A stretch of 64,000 nt of DNA from Pseudotamlana agarivorans (GTDB taxonomy: Bacteria > Bacteroidota > Bacteroidia > Flavobacteriales > Flavobacteriaceae), in NCBI RefSeq assembly GCF_018860245.1, contig NZ_JAHKPD010000018.1, positions 124,001 through 188,000 of the forward strand. The letters run 5' to 3'. Under the pieces are notes generated by a model. The model was not told the DNA's origin, made no database searches, and saw only the letters and a program-made list of their open reading frames with translations. The stretch's first letter is position 1. Each line of letters begins with the position of its first letter. The position numbers and the translations under genes were made by a program. This document shows positions 18,608 to 27,195 of this stretch, piece after piece.

Positions 18608-18858
18608 GGTGGTTGATAGTTTTAGTATAGGGTAATGGTCTTGCTAAGGTACTAACTTAGCAAATGTGGTTTTAGTATTAATTATAGTTTATTGAAATCT
18701 TATTATTTGAGTTTTATATCGCTTTAATAAACGCGTACTCACTAAACTTCAAACTAATTTTATATGCAGTTTGAATTTGCTAAATTAGTAGCTGAATTAA
18801 CAACAAAATCTTAAATGAACATGTTGCGTATCATTATCGGATTTCATAAAATACATTC

Positions 18859-19326
18859 ATGACTAATAGAGAATTAATAGAAAAGTTTTACACTTCTTTT
18901 GCTGATGGAAACGCCAAGGGAATGGCATCATGTTATCATGATGATGTGATATTTCGAGATGAAGTTTTTGGAACATTACAAGGAAATCGTGCCTGTAAAA
19001 TGTGGGAAATGTTACTTTCAGGAAAAGCTGAGCCTGCAAAAATTAGCTTCAATAACATTGAAGCGACTTTGGAAAATGGTAGTGCTAATTGGAAAGCTGA
19101 GTATTTTTATGGCGCTAAAAAGAGAAAAGTAATCAATAACATTAAAGTGAACTTCAAATTCAAAGAAGGTAAAATTATTGAACATATAGATTCTTTTAAT
19201 CTATGGAAATGGACGCAACAAGCACTGGGGCCTGTTGGTTATCTTATGGGGTGGACACCTTTTATGAAAAATAAAATTCAGAAAACTACCAACCAAAAGT
19301 TAGACCATTTCATAGCTAAAAAATAA
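18859..19326 (+). CDS. NTF2-like (SnoaL) family protein
   Basis: A 155-residue protein. IEKFYTSFADGNAKGMASCYHDDVIFRDEVFGTLQG (about residues 6-41) is a standard SnoaL/NTF2-like opening, and GKIIEHIDSFNLWKW closes the cone-shaped fold. Members act as isomerases, hydratases or ligand binders; this one cannot be assigned a substrate. It converges on the dihydrofolate-reductase-family gene. Confidence 0.75.
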   Translation: MTNRELIEKFYTSFADGNAKGMASCYHDDVIFRDEVFGTLQGNRACKMWEMLLSGKAEPAKISFNNIEATLENGSANWKAEYFYGAKKRKVINNIKVNFKFKEGKIIEHIDSFNLWKWTQQALGPVGYLMGWTPFMKNKIQKTTNQKLDHFIAKK

Positions 19327-19349
19327 CCACGCCAAGCATTTGGAGCGCA

Positions 19350-19889
19350 TTACCTTTTTCGTTTATAATGATTCTGTGTAATTTGGTTCAAATATGTTTT
19401 TGCTCCAATAAGTTCAAATTTGATTTCATTTGGAAGTTCAGAAAACAAAGAGGAACCTCCACCCAATAAAATAGGGATTGTTGTTAGTACCATGTCGTCA
19501 ATTAAATCCTCTTTTAGAAAATTTCTTATTGTAGTACCACCGTCAATATATAGCTTGTAAAAGCCCATTTCGTGAATTTGGTCCAAAATTTCGAACAAAG
19601 TGCCCTTGATTAAAAAGGCCTTTTCTTTATGACTTTTGGGTATTTCTTTTAATGTGTTACTCAAAACAAAGACTGGTTTGTTGTATGGCCAATCAACATC
19701 AAACCCGAGTACGGTTTCAAAAGTGGTTCTGCCCATAACAAGAGCATCAATTTTATTGCTGAATTCGACATATCCCATATCATCAAAATCTGGATTAGGT
19801 ATAGCATGTAACCAATCAATTCCGCCGTTCTTGTCAGCGATATAACCATCTAAACTTGTCGCTATAAAGACGCTATTTCTTTTGTTCAT
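19350..19889 (-). CDS. Dihydrofolate reductase family protein (RibD C-terminal type)
   Basis: A 179-residue protein with SVFIATSLDGYIADKNGGIDWL (residues 6-27), GRTTFETVLGF and YIDGGTTIRNFLKEDLIDDMVLTTIPILLGGG (about 113-144), as in the RibD-C/YwjB-like group. It probably binds NADPH and reduces an unknown substrate. It is not the housekeeping FolA: the usual DHFR active-site residues and length pattern are absent. Confidence 0.8.
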   Translation of the reverse strand: MNKRNSVFIATSLDGYIADKNGGIDWLHAIPNPDFDDMGYVEFSNKIDALVMGRTTFETVLGFDVDWPYNKPVFVLSNTLKEIPKSHKEKAFLIKGTLFEILDQIHEMGFYKLYIDGGTTIRNFLKEDLIDDMVLTTIPILLGGGSSLFSELPNEIKFELIGAKTYLNQITQNHYKRKR

Positions 19890-20064
19890 TATTTTTTTTA
19901 TGGGGGTGGATTCAAGGTGCTAGCGCAACAAATTTTAATATTTTGATTTAACTTCTCAGTTTAAAAGCCAAATTAAAAACTTGGCGATCTTAGCAAATAA
20001 AACACAAACTATTCGGTTTAATACTTAATTGGTTATGTTTTATAGGTAGTGTTGTAAACTGTTG

Positions 20065-20550
20065 TTATTCAAATTCTGATTCAATTTTATCAATAGAGGC
20101 AATATTTTTATTTAAGTACTTTATACTTATTTTAGGTGGGATTGAAATCTCAATACATGTTTCACTAAATATTAAATCCTCAGATGATAGTTTCGATTGA
20201 AATTCATTAGACATCAGCAATGCTTTTAAGATCATTTTAAACATTTTCTTATCAGAATACTCTTCAAGTAAATTATTTATATGACTTTCATCAAATTCAT
20301 TTATTCTGCTAAAGTGTATTTCAACAGATGGTGGAATCGAAACCCCAACAATAAGTCTATTTGTTCTAAATCCTGCTTTTTCTATTAATGGTAATACGTC
20401 AAAAATATCTTTAACGTAATTAACAAATTTCCCCTTGGTATTAGTTCCTAGTTCCCCAATTTTAGATAAACCACTTTTCAACTGAGTGATTAAATTATCA
20501 GCTATTCCTGTAGGTTTTTCCGAGTTCTTTACTGTCGATTTTTCAGTCAT
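20065..20550 (-). CDS. Hypothetical protein
   Basis: A 161-residue protein I do not recognise. There is no signal peptide or membrane helix. The N-terminus is polar (MTEKSTVKNSEKPTG), and two similar segments, VSIPPSVEIHFSR (about residue 80) and ISIPPKISIKYLN (about 140), suggest an internal repeat of a beta hairpin. It lies 17 nt downstream of the lipocalin-like gene, so both are probably in one transcript. Confidence 0.55.
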   Translation of the reverse strand: MTEKSTVKNSEKPTGIADNLITQLKSGLSKIGELGTNTKGKFVNYVKDIFDVLPLIEKAGFRTNRLIVGVSIPPSVEIHFSRINEFDESHINNLLEEYSDKKMFKMILKALLMSNEFQSKLSSEDLIFSETCIEISIPPKISIKYLNKNIASIDKIESEFE

Positions 20551-20567
20551 TAATTTATAAATGTTAT

Positions 20568-20981
20568 CTAATTTGTTTTTTCGACTTCAAGAACAATTTC
20601 ACTTTCCTCAATACGAAATAAGATTTGGTTGTCATTTTTATTAGTAAAGATTCCCATTATAGTATATCCATCAGACTCATTACCAATATGAATAAGTTGT
20701 TTGTTGGATTCGAATTTCCATTTAGTATTTTTGGTTATACTAGTGAACATGGTGAATAATTCAGAATTAGTAGTTGTTGTAAGTTCAAAGTTTTTATCAG
20801 TATCAAAAATTAATGTGGCATTTTCAAATCCTTTTATTATTGGTTCCATATTAGGGTTTGAAGTTTTTTCCAATATTTTTAATACTTTCCATTTTCCAAA
20901 AAGTTCGTTTTCTTTCAAATCTTGCCCATAAGACAATAGACTATAAGATAATGTAAGTAGTAATATTATATATTTTTTCAT
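20568..20981 (-). CDS. Small secreted lipocalin-like protein
   Basis: A 137-residue protein when started at the ATG at 20981. An upstream in-frame ATG at 21050 would add 23 residues before a good signal peptide, MKKYIILLLTLSYSLLSYG, so the inner start is preferred. The mature part reads LFGKWKVLKILEK...FENATLIFDTDKNFELTTTT, a pattern seen in lipocalin-like beta-barrel proteins of Bacteroidota. Ligand and role unknown. Confidence 0.6.
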   Translation of the reverse strand: MKKYIILLLTLSYSLLSYGQDLKENELFGKWKVLKILEKTSNPNMEPIIKGFENATLIFDTDKNFELTTTTNSELFTMFTSITKNTKWKFESNKQLIHIGNESDGYTIMGIFTNKNDNQILFRIEESEIVLEVEKTN

Positions 20982-21130
20982 CAGTTTTTTAAATAGTTTA
21001 CAACTTATACATAGGTAACACCATTCATATTTGAACGAAAAGCTTTTCAAAAAACGAAAATAGTTAAATATTATGAGCCGTCTCTTAATTCTAGCTGTTT
21101 TGGACTTAGCTTTTTAAAACTTTTTTAACA

Positions 21131-21243
21131 TATATTTGTAATTCACTTATGGAATTGCGCTCTGCCTTAAACCGTTCCAATGGGAGCCTTAAACATGTTC
21201 TGACAGGGTTAATTGCTAATTTAGAAGTGTTTATTTAGGCTAT
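21131..21243 (+). promoter_or_regulatory. Promoter and structured 5' leader of the CLC-F operon
   Basis: TATATTTG at 21131-21138 is a perfect -7 element. Transcription should start near 21145, giving a leader of about 100 nt that opens at GGAATTGCGC. GCTC (21159-21162) pairs with GAGC (21184-21187), and CCGT (21172-21175) with ATGG (21180-21183) around a TCCA loop. TTAAACC in the internal loop can pair with GGGTTAA (21206-21212), a possible pseudoknot. The sequence CCTTAAAC occurs twice. The placement before a fluoride exporter suggests ligand sensing, but I could not fit the known fluoride riboswitch consensus. Confidence 0.45.
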
Positions 21244-22566
21244 ATGACTACATCTGAAATCAAGAAATTTTTATTATCAATAGAGCAAGTACCTTCACTA
21301 GTGTACCTTTTTAAATGGGTGTTAATTTGTTTGGTACTTGGTGTCATTGTAGGAGGTGTTTCGGCGATTTTCTTAATTAGTTTAGAGTGGGCAACAGATT
21401 ATCGAGAGTCCAACCAGTGGATCATTTGGCTTCTACCAATTGGCGGCTTTATTATAGGTTTATCGTATCATTTATATGGGAATAGTGTTGTAAAAGGGAA
21501 CAATCTGTTACTCGAAGAATTTCATTCTCCTAAAAAAATCATTCCGTTTAGAATGGCGCCACTGGTATTGTTTGGTACAGTGGTAACCCATTTATTTGGT
21601 GGGTCGGCAGGTCGAGAGGGGACCGCAGTACAAATTGGTGGAGCTATTGCCGATAGGTTTACCAAGATTTTAAAACTATCTAATCGCGACCGAAAAATTC
21701 TTTTAATTGCTGGAATAAGTGCCGGTTTTGCTTCCGTTTTTGGAACACCTTTAGCTGGAGGTATTTTCGCGTTGGAAGTCTTAATTTTAGGGCGATTACG
21801 TTTAGAAGCCATTATTCCTAGTTTTTTGGCAGCCGTTTTTGCAAATTATTTTTGTCATATTTGGAATGTGTCACACACACATTATACGATTACTACAGTT
21901 GCCGAAATGACACCAGTAAATGTGCTTTGGTGCTTATTGGCAGGGATTATTTTCGGACTCGTAGCCATGCTTTTTTCTAAATCCACACACTTTTGGGGAT
22001 ATCTTTTTGGTAAGTTTATTAAATACCCGCCATTACGTCCCGTTGTTGGAGGTGCCATATTAGCGGTAGTTATTTATTTTATGGGTACTACCAAATACAT
22101 TGGTTTAGGTATACCAACGATTGTTGATGCTTTTCAGGTTGATCTGAATTCATACGACTTTATCTTAAAATTATTATTTACGTCCTTTACCCTTGGGGCC
22201 GGATTTAAAGGGGGAGAAGTCACCCCATTGTTTTTTATTGGCGCTGCCTTAGGTAATGTTTTAATTTGGTTTATACCTTTACCTATGGGCTTACTAGCAG
22301 GTATGGGATTTGTAGCCGTTTTTGCAGGAGCCACCAATACGCCAATCGCTTGTACAGTTATGGGTATTGAACTTTTTGGTATCGAATCGGGGGTTTTTAT
22401 AGCCTTAGCCTGTTCTACGGCATATTTATTCTCAGGACATTCTGGGGTGTATTCATCTCAAATTATCGGGAGTCCGAAAAACAACTTTTTCATTCGAGAA
22501 AAGGGGCTTCATCTCTCCGAAATTAAAAATAAAAGGACAAAAAATGAAAGATCTGATAACGGTTAG
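21244..22566 (+). CDS. CLC-F type fluoride/proton antiporter
   Basis: A 440-residue CLC-family membrane protein. The first filter motif, GSGIP in chloride transporters, reads GNNLL at residues 85-89, and the second is GREGT at 123-127. Both are features of the CLC-F fluoride/proton antiporters, which export fluoride. About ten or more membrane helices are present and no CBS domains follow. It overlaps the DUF190 gene by 23 nt. Fluoride specificity is inferred from the filter motifs, not shown. Confidence 0.8.
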   Translation: MTTSEIKKFLLSIEQVPSLVYLFKWVLICLVLGVIVGGVSAIFLISLEWATDYRESNQWIIWLLPIGGFIIGLSYHLYGNSVVKGNNLLLEEFHSPKKIIPFRMAPLVLFGTVVTHLFGGSAGREGTAVQIGGAIADRFTKILKLSNRDRKILLIAGISAGFASVFGTPLAGGIFALEVLILGRLRLEAIIPSFLAAVFANYFCHIWNVSHTHYTITTVAEMTPVNVLWCLLAGIIFGLVAMLFSKSTHFWGYLFGKFIKYPPLRPVVGGAILAVVIYFMGTTKYIGLGIPTIVDAFQVDLNSYDFILKLLFTSFTLGAGFKGGEVTPLFFIGAALGNVLIWFIPLPMGLLAGMGFVAVFAGATNTPIACTVMGIELFGIESGVFIALACSTAYLFSGHSGVYSSQIIGSPKNNFFIREKGLHLSEIKNKRTKNERSDNG

Positions 22567-22885
22567 AATTTATTTTGAATTCGGACAAAAAATTGAAAAT
22601 AATTCTTTTTGGAAGAAATTATATGGTTCGGATTTTTCGGAAGTTTTGATGAAACGTGCCAAAGATTTTGGTTTGCACCAAGTGCTTCATCTTAATGTGA
22701 GTAAAGGGTATTTGAATGATCAAAGTGTAAATTGGGGCCAACATGAAATTCGAAACAGCAAACACCCACACCTTATTGAAATTCTAGATTCCGAAGAAAA
22801 AATTAATGCCTTTTTAGACGAAGAAAAAGTGCTGCTTCAAAACACCAAAATTTTGATGGTTAAGAATGAAGTTTTGTTGAGGTAG
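22544..22885 (+). CDS. DUF190 family protein
   Basis: A 113-residue PII-like DUF190 protein: VRIYFEFGQKIENNSFWKKLYGSDFSEVLMKRAKDFGL, then HLIEILDSEEKINAFLDEEKVLL. DUF190 genes often accompany fluoride exporters (CrcB/Fluc), which supports the CLC-F call for its overlapping neighbour. It may be a regulatory or nucleotide-sensing subunit. A degraded copy of its last codons lies at 25758-25807, beyond the molybdopterin oxidoreductase. Confidence 0.8.
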   Translation: MKDLITVRIYFEFGQKIENNSFWKKLYGSDFSEVLMKRAKDFGLHQVLHLNVSKGYLNDQSVNWGQHEIRNSKHPHLIEILDSEEKINAFLDEEKVLLQNTKILMVKNEVLLR

Positions 22886-22890
22886 GGTTT
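22841..22890 (+). repeat. Direct repeat copy A (3' end of DUF190 gene)
   Basis: These 50 nt cover the last 14 DUF190 codons, the stop and 5 nt more. They match 25758-25807 at 46 of 50 positions. The two copies bracket about 2.9 kb holding the molybdopterin oxidoreductase. Confidence 0.85.
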
Positions 22891-23304
22891 GAGATATGTC
22901 TGATTAAGTATCTAGTAGAGCAAGTATAAGCCCAAATATACCTTTAAAGGTGTTAGTAAGTAGGCCAGAAGCTAGCAATAAATTATTATGGTGTTGGCAA
23001 ATTATTTTTATTCCCATGTGACATTCAGCTTTTTCAATGCTGTTTTTAGTTCAGATAGTGACTTCTCATCTATTACGTTAATATTGATTTTCATTTATTG
23101 TAAATAATGTTTAAAATTATGTAGCCTGTATTCAGGACGGGTCAATATTGATGCCAATGGTCTAGTATAAGAATAGTTGCGGGTTTATGCAGACTAATTT
23201 TTCTTTTAAGCATTGACCATAATTATGTTTACTTACTTTGGTTTTAGGTCTTAAACCGCTTTGTTTTTATAGATTATTAAGGGATTTATTAACCTAATTT
23301 TAAT
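22886..23304. other. Intergenic region with one possible short reading frame
   Basis: This 419-nt spacer has no recognised gene. A minus-strand frame at 23008-23094 encodes 28 residues (MKININVIDEKSLSELKTAL...) with plausible composition. It could be a small protein or a remnant; support is weak. Nothing else stands out. Confidence 0.3.
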
Positions 23305-25476
23305 TTATGTTTTTGTTACCTGTACACGGCAATCTTGAAGCGCAGCCCCTCCACCTATGTCTGTTAATCGGTCATCCGTTAGGTTGTTAGATACCTGGCC
23401 ACCTTTGGTCAATGAAGGCCAAAAGCCATGTGGCATGCATATCACGCCTGGTCTGGTGCGCTTAGTTACTTTGGCTTTTAGTAGTACTTTGCCGCGTTGG
23501 TTGAATACCATCAATTCATCGCCATTTTGGATGTTACGTGCATTTGAATCTTCTGGATGTATGTCAAGTCTTAAACGGCCTTCTTTTTGCTGAAGATGCT
23601 TGATATTGGCATGCGAGGAGTTATGAAATCCTTTCGTATTCTTAATGGTCAAAAGTTGTAGAGGATATTTAGCTTTTTCCTCATTGGTATAACTCACCTC
23701 CTTGTATTTAGGAAGCCCTCTACTCGGGCTAATGAATTCACATTTGCCGCTGGCAGTTTCGAAGTTGCCATCAGCATGGGGCAAAAAAGGTTCGGGAATT
23801 TTATATCGCGCCCAGCCGTGTTTTTGCATGTAGTCAAAATCAATCCCTTCAAGGTATGGGTGATCAGAATCAAAAGCAGATTTTACAATATCCTTGTCAG
23901 ATTCTTCGAAGCACTCTTCTGTATAGTTCATTTCCAGAGCCATGAGTCGGAAAAACTCGCTATTGGATTTGGCTTCTCCCAAAGGGGCAATTGCTGGTTG
24001 ATTGATGTTTATATACACTTGTCCCCAGGAATCCCCAATATCCCAATGTTCTAGCTGTGTTGTAGCGGGGAATACATAGTCAGCATATTTTGCAGTCTCA
24101 GTCATGAAATGCTCTAGCACTACCGTTAGTAAATCTTCGCGCTCCAAACCTTTTTTGGTTAGGTTCGCATTGGGTGTCGTAACCATTGGGTTTGAGTTAA
24201 AAATAAAAATAGATTTGATAGCCGGGTTAAGGTCAGCATTATTGAGTATTTGTCCAATCTGTACCATATTGAGCTTTCGCTTTGGTTGTGTTGGCATTTG
24301 ACGATGGTAGCTAAGCCTTTCCCAGTTGAGTGCACGTCCTCCCATCTCAAAAGTCAAATGCATCAGCCCACCACCCAGCTTGCGCCAAGCTCCAGTTAAT
24401 GATGGTAGTATAGCTACCGCCCTTGTACCATCTCCACCATTATAATTGTGTTCGATTCCAACAAGAATGCGAATTAGTGATGGTTCACCGTTGGCATACT
24501 CCCGGGCAAGTTGAATAATGTCCTCTTCCTGCAATCCGCAGATATCCGAAACACTTTTGGGATCGTATGACTTGACATGCTCTTTTAAATCTTTATAGCC
24601 TAAGGTGTAATTGTCTATATAATCTTGATCGACCAAGCCTTCATCGATCATTATATTTATCATGCCCATAGCCAATGCCACATCGGTACCAGGCAGTGGT
24701 TGAATGTGCCAATCAGCTTCTTTTGCAGTTGCCGAAACAAAAGGATCTATAACGATGATTTTTGCACCAGATTTCCTTGCTTTTAAAACGTAAGGCCATT
24801 GGTGAATATTAGAGTTTTTAGTGTTGGTGCCCCAAAGGATAATGTAACGGCTGTGAACCATGTCTTCCGGCAATACCCCCATCACCGTACCATTCACTTG
24901 GAAGTTTGCAGGAATTACAGCTCCTCCACAAATCGTATGGGAAATAACCGAAGCCTCCATTCGGGCAAAAAAACGACTACTCATCACGGACTTCTGAACC
25001 AGGCTTTGGGTGCCCATGTACCCGTGAGACAAAATGGACTCACTACCATGCCGCTTAATCGTTTCCTTAAGTTGATTACCTATTTCTTGGATGGCCTTTT
25101 CCCAACTAATTGGCTCAAATTTTCCTTCACCTTTTTTGCCCACACGTTTCATTGGCGTGAGCAACCTATCGGAGTGATAGGTAATGTCCTGTGGAAAAGT
25201 ATCCATCTTGCCACACAGTTTACCCGCAGTGAAAGGATTCGCTTTGTCTCCACCAAAAGAAATCACTTTACCTTTCTGCACTTTGACCACCCAGCTACAG
25301 GAATCGGGACAGTCGTGGTAACATACACCATGAAAAGAAGAAGCTTCTGCAGAAGTAAAACCAGAGGCAGCTAGTAAAGAAGCGGGTAAAATGGAAGCCA
25401 TATGAACCCCGACAAAGCCTTTAGTTGTCTGTTTGACAAACTGACGCCGGTTAATCTTTTTTTCTTTCTTTTTCAT
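23305..25476 (-). CDS. Tat-exported molybdopterin-dependent oxidoreductase
   Basis: A 723-residue single-subunit enzyme of the DMSO-reductase superfamily. A twin-arginine signal (KINRRQFVKQTTKG, about residues 7-20) sends it folded to the periplasm. CYHDCPDSC with a later LCGKM would bind one 4Fe-4S cluster. Bis-MGD-binding segments include WGTNTKNSNIHQWP, IIVIDPFVSATAKEADWHI and the C-terminal KNTKGFHNSSHANI...RPGVICMPHG domain. The substrate is unknown. No FeS subunit, membrane anchor or cofactor gene is adjacent. It is bracketed by the DUF190-tail repeats, which suggests insertion of this block. Confidence 0.88.
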   Translation of the reverse strand: MKKKEKKINRRQFVKQTTKGFVGVHMASILPASLLAASGFTSAEASSFHGVCYHDCPDSCSWVVKVQKGKVISFGGDKANPFTAGKLCGKMDTFPQDITYHSDRLLTPMKRVGKKGEGKFEPISWEKAIQEIGNQLKETIKRHGSESILSHGYMGTQSLVQKSVMSSRFFARMEASVISHTICGGAVIPANFQVNGTVMGVLPEDMVHSRYIILWGTNTKNSNIHQWPYVLKARKSGAKIIVIDPFVSATAKEADWHIQPLPGTDVALAMGMINIMIDEGLVDQDYIDNYTLGYKDLKEHVKSYDPKSVSDICGLQEEDIIQLAREYANGEPSLIRILVGIEHNYNGGDGTRAVAILPSLTGAWRKLGGGLMHLTFEMGGRALNWERLSYHRQMPTQPKRKLNMVQIGQILNNADLNPAIKSIFIFNSNPMVTTPNANLTKKGLEREDLLTVVLEHFMTETAKYADYVFPATTQLEHWDIGDSWGQVYININQPAIAPLGEAKSNSEFFRLMALEMNYTEECFEESDKDIVKSAFDSDHPYLEGIDFDYMQKHGWARYKIPEPFLPHADGNFETASGKCEFISPSRGLPKYKEVSYTNEEKAKYPLQLLTIKNTKGFHNSSHANIKHLQQKEGRLRLDIHPEDSNARNIQNGDELMVFNQRGKVLLKAKVTKRTRPGVICMPHGFWPSLTKGGQVSNNLTDDRLTDIGGGAALQDCRVQVTKT

Positions 25477-25851
25477 GAGTGGAAGCTTTTTGTTATTTCA
25501 CCTAACCTTTTTTGTTTTGATTCAGATTAATATGAGATTATTCTGCTGAAAATAAGATACTTAAATATATTTAAATTCCTAAATATTTTTTTAAATTTTA
25601 AAGCTCAATTTATTCAAATTTACATTACCCTACGTACTGAGGAATTTTTGGGTTTCTGTGAGGGATTGTTTACAGCTATATATCACACCTGCATTTTACC
25701 ACCATACTCCACATGCTCCAAAATAATGGGAAGCAGTTTGATATCTGCAATATAAGGAACACCAAAATTTTGATGGATAAGGGTGAGGTTTTGTTGAGGT
25801 AGGGTTTTTTAAGCTAGAATGAAATTATGAAGTTTTAGGTTACTTGTTGGC
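25477..25851. other. Intergenic region with gene remnants
   Basis: Upstream of the oxidoreductase the DNA is AT-rich and should hold its promoter. From 25683 to 25808 the minus strand has an open frame without a start that ends HQNFGVPYIADIKLLPII...GGKMQV and looks like the end of a lost gene. It overlaps the second copy of the DUF190 tail at 25758-25807. No intact gene is present. Confidence 0.45.
25758..25807 (+). repeat. Direct repeat copy B (remnant of DUF190 3' end)
   Basis: On the plus strand this reads NTKILMDKGEVLLR-stop, against NTKILMVKNEVLLR-stop in the intact gene. The 46/50 match with copy A at 22841-22890 includes five bases after the stop, so it is a DNA-level duplication and not only protein similarity. 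Confidence 0.8.
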
Positions 25852-26364
25852 TCATAGCCAATCCGTTTTTGAAACTTCATACCTTCTATCTGTGCAATTG
25901 TCAGAAGGGTTATAAAATTCCATTGTAACTCTCATAAATTTTTCCAAAATCTTCACAGAGTTAAGGTTTTTTATAGCGACATCGGCCGTTATTTTCTGCA
26001 TGGCCATTTCTTCAAACCCGAAGGAGATTAATCCTTTTGTTAATTCGGTTCCGAAACCTTGATTCCAAAACTGTTCTCGAAAGCGATAACCAATTTCGTC
26101 TTCCTGAGCATCGTTTTTTAAAAAAGCGCAAATCCCAATAAACTCATCACTGCTTTTTAACGCAATACCCCAAACTTTGGTATCCGATGGTTCAGCATAG
26201 AGACTAATCATTTTTATTAAATGAGCGTCACTTTCTTGTCTAGACATAGTGGGTCTTGGTACTAAAGACATCACGTTAGTATTTTCCATCATATCAAAAT
26301 AGACATCTGAAACTGATTGCTTTAATTGCTGAATGACTAGTCTCTCAGTTTCAAAAATGGTCAT
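25852..26364 (-). CDS. GNAT-family N-acetyltransferase (RimJ/RimL type)
   Basis: A 170-residue acetyltransferase. It starts FETERLVIQQL, and the acetyl-CoA region is IGYRFREQFWNQGFGTELTKGLISFGFEEM (about residues 91-120), with Q/G-x-x-x-E spacing close to the GNAT motif A. KITADVAIKNLNSVKILEKFM is the typical C-terminal motif. It would acetylate an amine on a protein or small molecule; the substrate is not known. Confidence 0.85.
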   Translation of the reverse strand: MTIFETERLVIQQLKQSVSDVYFDMMENTNVMSLVPRPTMSRQESDAHLIKMISLYAEPSDTKVWGIALKSSDEFIGICAFLKNDAQEDEIGYRFREQFWNQGFGTELTKGLISFGFEEMAMQKITADVAIKNLNSVKILEKFMRVTMEFYNPSDNCTDRRYEVSKTDWL

Positions 26365-26465
26365 AATGCGTAACGGTATTTAATATTTCAGAATTATTAT
26401 AGAAATTTATTATAAACGGGGAGGGTTTAAACGCTTATAGAAATCCTTAAAACTCGTAAAATTAA

Positions 26466-27182
26466 TTATTTTGATAATTTTTTCAGCGCCTCAATAATAT
26501 CATCTGGCTCCGAGCGTGTTCTGTAGTCTACATCTACATAGCGCCATACGACAATACCGTTAGTGTCTAATATAAAAGTAGCTGGAATGGGTAAAATACT
26601 GCCATCACCATTATTGATTTTGTCTAAATCCAAATTACGGTCTACACGCATGTGCTCGGCTAAAAATTCAGGAACTTTCCAAGCGACACCATATTGCGTG
26701 GCGACTTTGGCGTCTTGATCCGATAGTACTAAAAATTCCATGGCATTAATTTCTGACTTGGATAATGAGCCATCTGGTACCTGCGGACTTATTGCGACTA
26801 ATGTTGCTCCTAGTTCATTAATTTCTGGTAATTTACTTTGTAGTGCTCTCAATTGTAGATTACAATACGGACACCAATCACCACGATAAAATGTGACAAT
26901 TACTGGGCTTTTATCTAGTAAGTTCTCTAAGGCAATCGATACGCGGTTAGCATTAGGAAGCTCGAAATGAGGTGCTTTTTGTCCATTCTTTAGGGCTTTC
27001 TCACCTTGTTGAAGCGCTTTTGCTTCATTTATGATGTCATCAACACCTTGCATAAATTCTGGTTTGGCTAGACGGCCTGCAGCAATTTTAGCTTCTGTTT
27101 CTGCTTTTAAAGTTTTCATTTTTGTTTCTTTTGGACCTTTGTAATTAAGTGCTGTTTTATTAATCAAGGTTGTTAATTTCAT
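26466..27182 (-). CDS. Peroxiredoxin-like (AhpC/TSA) protein
   Basis: A 238-residue thioredoxin-fold protein. VIVTFYRGDWCPYCNLQLRALQ (about residues 93-114) carries a CPYC pair in place of the usual single peroxidatic Cys. That points to a peroxiredoxin-like or disulfide-exchange role. ILDTNGIVVWRYVDVDYRTRSEPDDII ends the fold. No signal peptide is clear, so it is probably cytoplasmic. The 13-nt gap to the ALDH gene downstream suggests an operon. Confidence 0.85.
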   Translation of the reverse strand: MKLTTLINKTALNYKGPKETKMKTLKAETEAKIAAGRLAKPEFMQGVDDIINEAKALQQGEKALKNGQKAPHFELPNANRVSIALENLLDKSPVIVTFYRGDWCPYCNLQLRALQSKLPEINELGATLVAISPQVPDGSLSKSEINAMEFLVLSDQDAKVATQYGVAWKVPEFLAEHMRVDRNLDLDKINNGDGSILPIPATFILDTNGIVVWRYVDVDYRTRSEPDDIIEALKKLSK

Positions 27183-27195
27183 GCTTTGTTAAGCC

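Noticed and set aside
21151-21212. Known fluoride riboswitch (crcB motif) before the CLC-F gene
   Set aside because: The consensus start (GGCGAUG-like) and the UGAUG...CCUAC end could not be aligned by eye, so only a structured leader is claimed.
24799-25374. 191-codon open frame opposite the molybdopterin oxidoreductase
   Set aside because: It mirrors conserved motifs of the real gene on the other strand and has no coherent domain.
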